Positions 1 to 6,794 are shown, numbered from the stretch's first letter. The stretch: 7,598 nucleotides of DNA from Prevotellaceae bacterium UBA1726 (GCA_002316005.1 DCIM01000034.1:1971-9568), one strand, 5' to 3'. Numbers and translations are program-made. The notes: a model not told the origin generated them from the sequence alone.

Positions 1-52
1 TTTGCAGCCGTTAGGCCTTGCATTTTAGGATGTTTCGTAAAACGGTTGCAAA
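1..52. repeat. Imperfect inverted repeat overlapping the left-edge promoter
   Basis: TTTGCAGCCGTT (1-12) and AACGGTTGCAAA (41-52) are inverted copies matching at 11 of 12 positions, separated by 28 bp. The right arm includes the TTTG of the minus-strand -7 element at 49-56, so the arm covers both the promoter core and the start of the transcript. It could be an operator-like site or a chance similarity. The left arm touches the window edge, so it may extend further. Confidence 0.45.
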
Positions 53-80
53 GGTAGTCATTTATTTTGAAACCTCCAAA
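49..80 (-). promoter_or_regulatory. Bacteroidota-type promoter for a gene left of the window
   Basis: On the minus strand the sequence reads TTTG (80-77), a 20-base spacer, then TACCTTTG (56-49). This matches the TTTG / TAnnTTTG consensus of the primary sigma factor in Bacteroidota. Transcription would start near 42-45 and run off the left edge. Its target is not visible. In related genomes rpsU-xerC is commonly followed by the ribosome hibernation factor gene and a tRNA-tuf cluster, so one of those is a reasonable guess from remembered synteny. Confidence 0.7.
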
Positions 81-221
81 TTTTTGCCGAACTTTTTTCG
101 CTTTGAAGGTCTTTTTTGTCTTTTTTCGAAGGTTTCGCGCCTGTCACCAGACCTCTACACCTTATTTATATAGCACCTCTACTTTCTTGTTCTAAGATTC
201 TACACCGGCCATCACTGACCA
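81..221. other. Non-coding stretch downstream of xerC, with short direct repeats
   Basis: I see no plausible gene here. There are short direct repeats: CTTTTTTCG at 92-100 and 120-128, each closely followed by GAAGGT (105-110 and 128-133); ACCTCTAC at 151-158 and 175-182; and TCTACACC at 154-161 and 199-206. Just past the xerC stop on the minus strand there is a small 5-bp hairpin (220-216 with 211-207, one G-U pair) with no U-run, so it is not a convincing terminator. Confidence 0.5.
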
Positions 222-1145
222 TTACTTACTTTTTTCTTTAGATTGATCACCTTCATCATCACCTCGTGGATGGGCCTTCTCATAGACCTTTCTCAACTGC
301 TCGAAAGTAGTATGAGTATATATCTCCGTTGTGGCTATACTCTCATGACCGAGCAACTTCTGTACACTCTCAAGACCGGAGTCGTTATTGAGCATTGCCG
401 TTGCAAAGGTATGACGAAGCACATGAGGCGAGCGCTTTTTCAGTGTGCAGACCTTCGAGAGGTTCTCCTGCACTACTGAACGCACCTGAGCCGGAGTCAT
501 CCTCACTCCCTTGTCATTGACAAAGAGTGCATCAGATGTCGCATCGAGTTGTTCGTCGCGCTTAATCTGATAGTTGCGGATGACATCTGCGAGTTCCCTG
601 CCGAAAGGAATTATCCGTTCCTTGTCGCGTTTTCCCAGAACCTTCAACTGACTTTCGCCATAGTTGACGGAGGAATTGTTAAGTCCCACCAATTCCGAGA
701 GTCGGATACCCGTAGAGTAGAAGGTGAGGATAATGGCTCTCGCGCGTACATCTTTTATATTATTACTCCAGAAGTCCGCGTCGAGGAGTCTATCCATCTC
801 CTCTTCTCTCAGATACTGAGGCAGAGGCTTCGCCTTCTTTGGCCCCTTGACCTGATAGACGGGATCGCGTTTTACCTTGTTGCGAGAGAGAGCAAAGCGG
901 TAGAAGGTTCGCAGACTACTGAGTCTTCTATTTATCGAAGTTGCAGTATTGCCCTTGTCCATCATACTCTCCATCCATCCACGAACCACATCACTGTCAA
1001 TCGTTTCCCAGGAGAGTTCCCCTTCACATGTCCCCGCGTAATCCACGAAGGTCCTCAGGTCCTTGCCGTAGCTTTCCACCGTACAGTCAGAACGACGAAG
1101 TTCGAACCTCAGATAGTCGAGGAATTCACTTATCAGTTTTTCCAT
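222..1145 (-). CDS. xerC: Tyrosine site-specific recombinase XerC
   Basis: This 307-residue protein is a tyrosine recombinase of the XerC/XerD type, which in the cytoplasm resolves chromosome dimers at dif together with a partner recombinase. An N-terminal SAM-like core-binding domain spans roughly residues 1-90, and the catalytic domain roughly 105-290. The catalytic set appears complete: Arg148 in TGIRLSEL, Lys172 in the beta-hairpin GKRDKERIIPF, His241 and Arg244 in HVLRHTFAT, His267 in LLGHESI and the nucleophile Tyr276 in EIYTH. Length is normal for the family. The ending KVYEKAHPRG resembles XerC more than XerD, and a short charged tail follows. It lies 68 bp downstream of rpsU on the same strand with no promoter seen between, so the two are probably co-transcribed. 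A 10-codon reading frame (1165-1133) overlaps the start and could couple translation, but nothing else supports it. A phage or element integrase is unlikely given the housekeeping context. The XerC versus XerD assignment is moderately certain. Confidence 0.9.
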   Translation of the reverse strand: MEKLISEFLDYLRFELRRSDCTVESYGKDLRTFVDYAGTCEGELSWETIDSDVVRGWMESMMDKGNTATSINRRLSSLRTFYRFALSRNKVKRDPVYQVKGPKKAKPLPQYLREEEMDRLLDADFWSNNIKDVRARAIILTFYSTGIRLSELVGLNNSSVNYGESQLKVLGKRDKERIIPFGRELADVIRNYQIKRDEQLDATSDALFVNDKGVRMTPAQVRSVVQENLSKVCTLKKRSPHVLRHTFATAMLNNDSGLESVQKLLGHESIATTEIYTHTTFEQLRKVYEKAHPRGDDEGDQSKEKSK

Positions 1146-1213
1146 CCTCGCAAAGCATTCGGCATTGTGCCAGGTTTTGTATCAATCTGTTAGTTTGTCA
1201 ACAAGGCAGCGAT

Positions 1214-1405
1214 TTACTCCTCGTTGTCACGAAGCTGCTGTACGTAGATAGCATGCTCCATCTTGAGACGCTTGATTACAGAAGGCTTGTTGTACTGCTG
1301 ACGAGCGCGGAGCTCCTTAACAACACCTGTCTTCTCGAACTTACGCTTGAACTTCTTCAATGCGCGCTCGATGTTCTCACCGTCTTTAACTGGTACAATA
1401 ATCAT
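1214..1405 (-). CDS. rpsU: 30S ribosomal protein bS21
   Basis: This 63-residue basic protein is bS21, a small-subunit protein near the 3' end of 16S rRNA that helps translation initiation. It shows the family pattern: an MIIVPVKDGENIERALKKFKRK start, an FEKTGVVKELRARQQYNKPS centre and a basic helical tail, at the usual length. It has its own promoter at 1471-1502, giving a leader of roughly 60 bases. The bases before the ATG are A/T-rich (AAAAATATAAAAGAAAC then ATG) with no clear Shine-Dalgarno sequence. That matters because bS21 helps hide the anti-Shine-Dalgarno in Bacteroidota ribosomes, and rpsU of some Flavobacteriia is reported to keep a strong Shine-Dalgarno as an autoregulatory switch. 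xerC follows 68 bp downstream. Confidence 0.95.
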   Translation of the reverse strand: MIIVPVKDGENIERALKKFKRKFEKTGVVKELRARQQYNKPSVIKRLKMEHAIYVQQLRDNEE

Positions 1406-1470
1406 GTTTCTTTTATATTTTTAATAAATTAAACTTATGCTCTGCGACCCTGGAGTCACAAAAGCGGGTG

Positions 1471-1502
1471 CAAAGGTACTACTTTTTTGCGAATCTGGCA
1501 AA
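1471..1502 (-). promoter_or_regulatory. Promoter of the rpsU-xerC unit
   Basis: On the minus strand TTTG (1502-1499) is followed by a 20-base spacer and TACCTTTG (1478-1471), continuing as CA. This is an excellent match to the Bacteroidota primary-sigma promoter. The predicted start near 1465 leaves about 60 bases of leader before the rpsU ATG at 1405. The palindrome array at 1564-1646 lies some 60-145 bp upstream of the -33 element. Confidence 0.8.
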
Positions 1503-1521
1503 TTTTAGGGCAATATAATTG

Positions 1522-1558
1522 AAAAAACATCACATTTTCCACTCCTCAACGAGGGAAA
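1522..1558 (-). terminator. Possible weak terminator after aguA
   Basis: Reading the minus strand, TTTCC-CTC-GTT-GAG-(GAGT)-GGAAA (1558-1536) can form a bulged hairpin with a 3-base loop. Six T residues follow at 1527-1522, eight bases after the stem. The bulge and the gap make it a poor intrinsic terminator, but it is the best candidate between the aguA stop and the rpsU promoter. If used, the aguA transcript would carry a 3' untranslated region of about 250 bases that includes the palindrome array. Confidence 0.3.
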
Positions 1559-1563
1559 CACGA

Positions 1564-1646
1564 TGATTTTAGCCAAATGACGATCTCATTTCAATGGAAT
1601 GACCGCATCATTTCAGTGGAATGAGGAGGTCATTTCAGCGGAATGA
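1564..1646. repeat. Four-copy array of 17-bp palindromes at exact 22-bp period
   Basis: The 16-base core CATTTCARYGGAATGA starts at 1587, 1609 and 1631, exactly 22 bases apart. A degenerate fourth copy starts at 1565 and matches the last copy at 12 of 16 bases. With the preceding T, each good copy reads TCATTTCA-N-YGGAATGA, a near-perfect palindrome. The cores are separated by unrelated 6-base spacers (CGATCT, CCGCAT, GGAGGT), so only the palindromes look constrained. The spacing of about two helical turns would place the sites on one DNA face, as in operator or iteron arrays. In RNA the AATGA and TCATT arms could also pair with either neighbour. The array lies between the aguA stop and the rpsU promoter. 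No binding protein can be named. Confidence 0.85.
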
Positions 1647-1648
1647 TT

Positions 1649-1732
1649 TATGGAGATAAAAGTATGTACTCCTCCATATCAAAACTTCCTCAAAACCAGC
1701 AAGTTGCGAAGGTTTATGGAGGAATGGAGGAA
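1649..1732. repeat. Nested TGGAGG/CCTCCA inverted repeats and 8-bp tandem
   Basis: TCCTCCATA (1670-1678) is perfectly inverted at TATGGAGGA (1715-1723), and CTCCATA (1672-1678) is also inverted at TATGGAG (1649-1655), so the middle element can pair to either side. TGGAGGAA is repeated in tandem at 1717-1724 and 1725-1732. Inside the larger loop, AACTT (1683-1687) and AAGTT (1701-1705) form a further short pair. The block starts three bases after the palindrome array and ends 46 bases before the aguA stop. The layout suggests alternative RNA structures or a decaying dispersed repeat; the sequence does not decide. Confidence 0.6.
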
Positions 1733-1778
1733 TTTTCAATCAGTTGGTTGTTTTTAGAAACACCGGAAATGGTTTCCC

Positions 1779-3521
1779 TTAAGGAAGAGCATCAATCTCA
1801 GGTGCTGTGTAGTTATCAATGCCCAGATTGAACTTCATCAATTCATCAAGATGATGACGAGGAGTAGGACAATCGGCAGGTAATGGAAGATGAGAGAACC
1901 ACTGGAAATAGAGTAGACAAGCATCACGCCACCACCAAGCATCCTTTGCCTGACGCACGAAACGACTATGCTGACGCTCGTATTTATCAGCATCAATATA
2001 TGGCCTTATGCTCTCCCAAATCTTAACAAACTCCTCAGCCTCACGCACACCCTGATCATATTTATGACAAAGGGCTTCCCACAAGGTTTCACCATTGTGC
2101 ATACGATGATTCCACGAAACATGATGGAACCAGAGAAGAAGTTCCTCAGGGCAAGTATCAATATTCTCATATTGCGAACGCAAAGGTTCTGGATACTTGG
2201 AAATATTCCCCGAACCAGTGGCAATAGTTCTGTCAAAACCAATGCCTTCGCTATCGGCCTTGTGATAATAGCGAGGCAACCAGTCCTCACGCCAACCTTC
2301 ATGATAACACCAAGGTTCAGGACCATAATGATGCCCGCCTGCAAAAATATGGTGCAATCCGAGTGGCATCATATAATTCACAACAGCCTCGTAAGAGCGA
2401 AGAAGAAGGTCAGTAACTGGTTTTACGAATCGCTCATCATCAGTGTAGTATTCGCGGAGGAAATCCTCTGCTATCTCGCGAGGTGACAAAGAAGGATCGT
2501 TAGCCAATTTTCCTGCAGCATACCAGTTGGCCATTGCAAGATCGTTGGCTGTCCAATTTGGACTATCACCTATGTTTGACACAGCTGCAACAGGGATTCG
2601 TGTACCATCAGGATTGAGCGGCAGAGAGTTAATTATCTCCTTCCACATTGGGGCAAGGAAACATGTCTGAATGCTGTTGCCCGTATATTCCTGTGTAGCC
2701 TGAATCTCAAGCATCATTGGAGTTTTCTTAAGCCCGAAGAACAAAGGAGAAAGTGGTTCGCGTGGCTGGAAGTCAATCGGCCCGTTCTTAATCTGTATTA
2801 CCACATTATCAAGGAACTGTCCATCAAATCTCATAAACTCATCATATGCTTGAGATGCCCTGTCGCCACCTTTTGCAGAATAAACGAAAGCACGCCACAT
2901 CACAATTCCGCCATGAGGTTTCAAAGCCCGAGCAAGCATATTTGCACCATCCACATGTGTACGACCATAGTCCATTGGGCCAGGTTCACCTTCGCTGTTT
3001 GCCTTTACAAGGAAGCCACCAAAATCAGGAATAAGGCGATAAATCTCATCAGCCTTTTTCTTCCACCACTTAGCCACATTCTTGTCAAGTGGATCGGCAG
3101 TATCAAGATCGCCCAAAGCCTTTGGCGAAGCAAAGTTTACCGAAAGGTAAACCTTCATGCCGTAAGGACGGAGTACATCAGCAATCTTCTTCGTTTTCTT
3201 CAGCATATCGGTTGATAGCATCATCGGTTTTGCATTCACATTATTAAGAACAGTACCGTTGATACCTAACTTCTGGTTTATGCTGCCATATTCACGATAT
3301 CTTGCTCGAAGATTCTCTGGCATTGGCTTTTTGTCCGAAGGAATCTCGTCCCATTTCCAAATGCTCTTTCCCGCATAGCCACGCTCCACTGTGCCATTAG
3401 GATTATCCCAATGGTCGAGAAGGGTCAAATTAGCCTTCTTACGCAAGGTTTTGCTTTCTTGTGCGAAAACAGCGAGACTTGTTATCGTCAGAAACAATCC
3501 AATAATGAAAATCTTCTTCAT
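1779..3521 (-). CDS. aguA: Periplasmic alpha-glucuronidase, GH67, lacking the N-terminal domain
   Basis: This 580-residue protein is a glycoside hydrolase family 67 alpha-glucuronidase, which removes (4-O-methyl)glucuronic acid from the non-reducing-end xylose of xylo-oligosaccharides. I chose the ATG at 3521 because it opens a clean signal peptide (MKKIFII..., cleavage probably after VFA at residue 20, no lipobox). A GTG at 3563 would bury that signal. The catalytic barrel begins almost at once, at LLDHWDNPNGTVERGYAGKS (from about residue 34). The acid is Glu177 in VKANSEGEPGP; the base pair is Asp250 in GPIDFQPREP and Glu278 in IQATQEYTG. Their spacing (73 and 28 residues) equals that remembered for Cellvibrio GlcA67A (Glu292, Asp365, Glu393). 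A tryptophan-rich helical C-terminal region follows. Full-length GH67 enzymes are near 680-730 residues; the missing part is the beta-rich N-terminal domain. It lies 43 bp after dcuB and is last in the unit. No xylan-locus genes such as susC/susD or xylanase adjoin it. Confidence 0.9.
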   Translation of the reverse strand: MKKIFIIGLFLTITSLAVFAQESKTLRKKANLTLLDHWDNPNGTVERGYAGKSIWKWDEIPSDKKPMPENLRARYREYGSINQKLGINGTVLNNVNAKPMMLSTDMLKKTKKIADVLRPYGMKVYLSVNFASPKALGDLDTADPLDKNVAKWWKKKADEIYRLIPDFGGFLVKANSEGEPGPMDYGRTHVDGANMLARALKPHGGIVMWRAFVYSAKGGDRASQAYDEFMRFDGQFLDNVVIQIKNGPIDFQPREPLSPLFFGLKKTPMMLEIQATQEYTGNSIQTCFLAPMWKEIINSLPLNPDGTRIPVAAVSNIGDSPNWTANDLAMANWYAAGKLANDPSLSPREIAEDFLREYYTDDERFVKPVTDLLLRSYEAVVNYMMPLGLHHIFAGGHHYGPEPWCYHEGWREDWLPRYYHKADSEGIGFDRTIATGSGNISKYPEPLRSQYENIDTCPEELLLWFHHVSWNHRMHNGETLWEALCHKYDQGVREAEEFVKIWESIRPYIDADKYERQHSRFVRQAKDAWWWRDACLLYFQWFSHLPLPADCPTPRHHLDELMKFNLGIDNYTAPEIDALP

Positions 3522-3564
3522 ACGAACATCAGTATTTTTATCTTGTGCAATATATCTTTCCACA

Positions 3565-4908
3565 TCAGTACACCAGCACTACGGTCAAATATGCGATAGC
3601 AATTGAAATGAAAGTGGTGATAAAACCAGACAACTGGAAAGAGTGGTTTATTACGAAACGCCCTACACGAGTAGAGCCTGTATCATCGAAATTGAGTGCC
3701 GCCACCTCTGTTGGGTAGTTTGGCAGGAAGAAATAACCGTTGCAAGCAGGGAACATGGCAATAAGCAACATTGGATTAATGCCCAGAGCTACACCCAACG
3801 GATAGAGTGTACGAACCGTTGCTGCTTGCGAGAACAGCATTATTGACATGAAGAACAAGGCAACAGCAAAGAGCATTGGCATCTGGGTGACAATATCGGA
3901 AATATGTTGCGAGAAGAACTCGAGATGACCACTGAAATAGGTATCGCCCATCCAAGCAATACCGAAAATACTAACCATCGCATTCATACCTGCACTGAAC
4001 ACACTTCCGTTTGCCGCCTCCTTGACATCCGCCTTTCCTACAAGGAGTATCAAAGCGGCAACAGACATCATCACAATCTCGATTGTCTCTGACATGGTCA
4101 CTTGCTTCAAAGTACCATCAGCAAGTTCAAACGACGGGCGTAATGATGGTACTGAACCAAACAGCACAACCAAAGCCACTCCAAACAGGAAAGCAACAAC
4201 CGAACGCTTTGCCAAACGCTCACGCTCAGGCGACATTCGCGTTTCTTCTGTTGTTTGGGTATTAACCAATCCTTCTGCAAGTCTGCGCTGATATACAGGG
4301 TCTTCTTCAAGTTCCTTACCAATCTTATTCTGTACGAAAGCCGCCACGATAATAGATATTATCGAAGCAGGGATACAAACAATGAGTATGTCCTTCAACT
4401 CAATTCCACGCCCGCCAAGCAAATCTGTAGAAATGATTGCAGCCGTTGCAGCCGAAACAGGACTGCCAGTTATACCAAGCGAGGCAGCAATGACCGATAC
4501 ACTCAACGGACGTTCAGGGCGAACCTTATTATTTTTTGCAATCTCGGCAATGATTGGTAGGAGTGAATAACAAGTGTGGGCAGTACCAGCCACAATGCAG
4601 AAAAGCCAGCAGACGAGAGGTCCGTAATATGTAATATGGTCGGGATGACGGCGAAGAAATCGTCCGGCTACACCAACAAGATAGTCGAGTCCGCCCGCTG
4701 CCTGTAGTGCTGCAGCTGCTGTGATTACAGACACAATGATGAGCATCACATCAATCGGCAACTTTCCTGGTTGCATTCCAAAGCAGAAAACAAGGATGAA
4801 CACACCGACCATACCAGTTACGCCAAGGCCGATGCCTCCAATTCTGGCACCAATGAATATCAATGCCAGAACGATGATAAGTTGTAATATGATTATTGAT
4901 GTGAACAT
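3565..4908 (-). CDS. dcuB: Anaerobic C4-dicarboxylate transporter, DcuA/DcuB family
   Basis: This 447-residue inner-membrane protein matches the DcuA/DcuB family, which exchanges fumarate, malate or aspartate for succinate in anaerobes. Family hallmarks, numbered from the chosen start, are: GARIGGIGLGV near 20-30; MQPGKLPIDVML near 45-56; LQAAGGLD near 68-75; AGTAHTCYSLLPII near 107-120; NKVRPERPLSVS near 127-138; GSPVSAATAA near 148-157; and NFDDTGSTRVGRFVINHSF near the C-terminus. About ten to twelve hydrophobic segments surround one charged loop at roughly 197-235. The length equals that of E. coli DcuB (about 446). The ATG at 4908 is preferred over an in-frame TTG at 4920 because it begins directly with the first membrane segment; it lies 18 bp after the pepP stop. 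With mdh divergently transcribed nearby, succinate export during fumarate respiration is a likely role. DcuA versus DcuB cannot be separated by eye. Confidence 0.9.
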   Translation of the reverse strand: MFTSIIILQLIIVLALIFIGARIGGIGLGVTGMVGVFILVFCFGMQPGKLPIDVMLIIVSVITAAAALQAAGGLDYLVGVAGRFLRRHPDHITYYGPLVCWLFCIVAGTAHTCYSLLPIIAEIAKNNKVRPERPLSVSVIAASLGITGSPVSAATAAIISTDLLGGRGIELKDILIVCIPASIISIIVAAFVQNKIGKELEEDPVYQRRLAEGLVNTQTTEETRMSPERERLAKRSVVAFLFGVALVVLFGSVPSLRPSFELADGTLKQVTMSETIEIVMMSVAALILLVGKADVKEAANGSVFSAGMNAMVSIFGIAWMGDTYFSGHLEFFSQHISDIVTQMPMLFAVALFFMSIMLFSQAATVRTLYPLGVALGINPMLLIAMFPACNGYFFLPNYPTEVAALNFDDTGSTRVGRFVINHSFQLSGFITTFISIAIAYLTVVLVY

Positions 4909-4926
4909 TGTGCCTGCCAATAATGA

Positions 4927-6720
4927 TTAATCGAGCAAAGGAAGAGTGGCATCACGCAACCATTCCTTTTCCTCTTCATCAAGGTAAGGAGAAATCATCT
5001 CATAGACACGCTGATGATAGCGGTCGAGCCAAGCAATCTCTTCATCATTGAGGAGGTTGCTAAGAATTGGTGTCTTGTCAATAGGACAGAGAGTGAGCGA
5101 CTCCATTCCGAGGAACTTGCCAAACTCAGTCTCCATATAATCTTTAATAAGGAGAGTATTCTCAATGCGTACTCCAAAACGATCGGCAAGATAGATTCCA
5201 GGTTCGTCAGTTACAGTCATTCCTGCACGCAGTGGAGTTGGTTTCCACTCCATACGAATCTGGTGAGGGCCTTCATGAACATTCAGATAAGAACCCACTC
5301 CATGACCTGTACCATGGAGATAGTTCAATCCTTCACGCCAGAGGCATTCGCGAGCAAGGGCATCAATCTGTGTACCCGCTGCACCATCAGGGAACTTTGC
5401 CAATTCCAACTGAATATGGCCTTTTAACACGAGGGTATATACTCGTTTCTGCTCAGAAGAAACAGGACCAAGGGCAATTGTACGAGTGATATCGGTAGTA
5501 CCATCTTGATACTGCGCACCACTATCGAGAAGGAGCAATCCTTCTGGTTTCAGTGGAACATCTGTCTCTGGAGTTGCCTCATAATGAACTATTGCACCAT
5601 GAGCCTCATATCCGGCAATTGTATCGAACGAGATATCCCGGAAAAGCGGTTGCTCGGCACGAAGGGCGGTAAGTTTCTTGTCAATAGAGATTTCCGTCTC
5701 CCCACCCTTCTCTACTGCAGGAATAAGCCATTTGAGGAACTTCACCATTGCCACTCCGTCGCGAAGCATTGCATTGCGGAAACCTGTAATCTCGGCTTTA
5801 TTCTTCACACATTTCAATAGAGGAACAGGTGATGCTCCACGGACAATCTGCTGGCAACGGATTGCCTTTGCCAGAGTATAGTTTATTTCGTTTGGATCAA
5901 TAAGGATATTGTAATCAGGATAATGTGCCAAAGCCGCCACCACTTCTCCATATTCGCGAACATCAACACCAATGCTATGGAGATAAATCTCCACCTCTGC
6001 AGTGACTTTACGGGAATCTACGAACAATGTGACTGTTCTGCTTGTAATGAGCAAATAACTCACCACTACTGGATTGCAATGGACATCCGAACCACGAAGA
6101 TTGAGGGTCCATGCTATATCGTCAAGGGCAGCAATGAGCATTCCGTCGGCATGTTTTGTACGAAGTGCCTTGCGGATACGCAGTATCTTATCCTCGGCCT
6201 TCTCACCTGCAAATTCAAGTGGATGAATCTCGGCTTTTCCAAGTGGTACAGCAGGACGATCGCGCCAGATTTCATTGAGTGGGTCAAGGTTTGTGCGGAG
6301 TGTCAAACCACCTTCTCCACGCAGATCAGCAATAAGATCTTCAACTTCTGCCGTACAAAGTACAGTTCCGTCAATACCCACCTCCGTAGAGTCGGAATCT
6401 TTCAATTCCTGTCCAATCCACTGTGGTATTGTATGCGTGCCTTCCACCTTGAGTTTCATCAGTTGGATTCCAGTACCCTCGAGTTGCTCCTCGGCAGCAA
6501 TGAAATAGCGGGAATCTGTCCATAGTGCTGCACTTGTCAAAGTAACAACTACTGTTCCTGCCGAACCATTAAAACCGCTTATCCACTCACGCCCCTTCCA
6601 TCTGTCAGGTACATATTCGCCATTATGTGGGTCGGTACTTGGAAATATGAATGCTGCGAGATGCTCTCTACGCATCACTTCGCGCAAAGCCTCGATTCTA
6701 TCTAATATTACTTGGTTCAT
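4927..6720 (-). CDS. pepP: Xaa-Pro aminopeptidase (aminopeptidase P, M24B)
   Basis: This 597-residue cytoplasmic metallopeptidase removes an N-terminal residue that precedes proline. It is the long three-domain form resembling eukaryotic XPNPEP1: two creatinase-like N-terminal domains (about 1-150 and 160-310) and a C-terminal pita-bread catalytic domain (about 315-540). The dinuclear metal ligands are all visible: Asp399 in LLLLDSGAQY, Asp410 in GTTDITRT, His473 in GTGHGVGS, Glu506 in TDEPGIYL and Glu520 in VRIENTLL. They align with the remembered human ligands 415, 426, 489, 523 and 537 at a near-constant offset. The catalytic-site histidines His379 (AIVHYE) and His482 (NVHEGP) are also present. 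It is the first gene after the promoter at 6745-6776, with a leader near 20 bases and no Shine-Dalgarno. dcuB follows after 18 bp. No signal peptide is seen. Confidence 0.93.
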   Translation of the reverse strand: MNQVILDRIEALREVMRREHLAAFIFPSTDPHNGEYVPDRWKGREWISGFNGSAGTVVVTLTSAALWTDSRYFIAAEEQLEGTGIQLMKLKVEGTHTIPQWIGQELKDSDSTEVGIDGTVLCTAEVEDLIADLRGEGGLTLRTNLDPLNEIWRDRPAVPLGKAEIHPLEFAGEKAEDKILRIRKALRTKHADGMLIAALDDIAWTLNLRGSDVHCNPVVVSYLLITSRTVTLFVDSRKVTAEVEIYLHSIGVDVREYGEVVAALAHYPDYNILIDPNEINYTLAKAIRCQQIVRGASPVPLLKCVKNKAEITGFRNAMLRDGVAMVKFLKWLIPAVEKGGETEISIDKKLTALRAEQPLFRDISFDTIAGYEAHGAIVHYEATPETDVPLKPEGLLLLDSGAQYQDGTTDITRTIALGPVSSEQKRVYTLVLKGHIQLELAKFPDGAAGTQIDALARECLWREGLNYLHGTGHGVGSYLNVHEGPHQIRMEWKPTPLRAGMTVTDEPGIYLADRFGVRIENTLLIKDYMETEFGKFLGMESLTLCPIDKTPILSNLLNDEEIAWLDRYHQRVYEMISPYLDEEEKEWLRDATLPLLD

Positions 6721-6744
6721 GTTAATATTGTTTAATCATTACTG

Positions 6745-6776
6745 CAAAGATATAGTTTTTTATCAGTAACAACAAA
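6745..6776 (-). promoter_or_regulatory. Promoter of the pepP-dcuB-aguA unit
   Basis: On the minus strand TTTG (6776-6773), a 20-base spacer and TATCTTTG (6752-6745) form a full Bacteroidota promoter, continuing as CA. The predicted start near 6738 gives a leader of about 20 bases to the pepP ATG at 6720. It is back to back with the mdh promoter; the two -33 elements are about 18 bp apart, so a regulator bound between them could affect both. Confidence 0.78.
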
Positions 6777-6794
6777 TTTTCTGCAAATAATATT

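Noticed and set aside
222..1145. Integrase of a mobile element
   Set aside because: The protein is a standard-length Xer recombinase in an rpsU unit, with no attachment site, tRNA target or cargo genes nearby.
1133..1165. Ten-codon minus-strand frame overlapping the xerC start
   Set aside because: Too short to judge, with no start context or conservation evidence; kept only as a note under xerC.
549..1193. Plus-strand 214-residue open frame
   Set aside because: It lies opposite xerC, whose catalytic residues are complete on the minus strand; the plus-strand product has no recognisable domain.
1564..1646. CRISPR array
   Set aside because: Spacers are only six bases and the repeats are palindromic cores of about 17 bases, with no cas genes; the geometry does not fit.
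1745..1781. Terminator immediately after the aguA stop
   Set aside because: Only a 5-bp stem (GGAAA-CCA-TTTCC on the minus strand) without a following U-run; too weak to call.
1643..1831. Plus-strand 62-residue open frame in the structured intergenic region
   Set aside because: It is made of the repeat sequence and runs into the aguA coding end on the other strand; no promoter or family resemblance.
3522..3563. GTG start adding 14 residues to the alpha-glucuronidase
   Set aside because: The extension would precede the signal peptide and spoil its export role; the ATG at 3521 gives a standard signal sequence.
4909..4920. TTG start adding four residues to the Dcu transporter
   Set aside because: The ATG at 4908 gives the expected family N-terminus and length.
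5923..6525. Plus-strand 200-residue open frame
   Set aside because: Opposite the well-supported pepP gene, with low-complexity cysteine-rich content typical of an antisense shadow.
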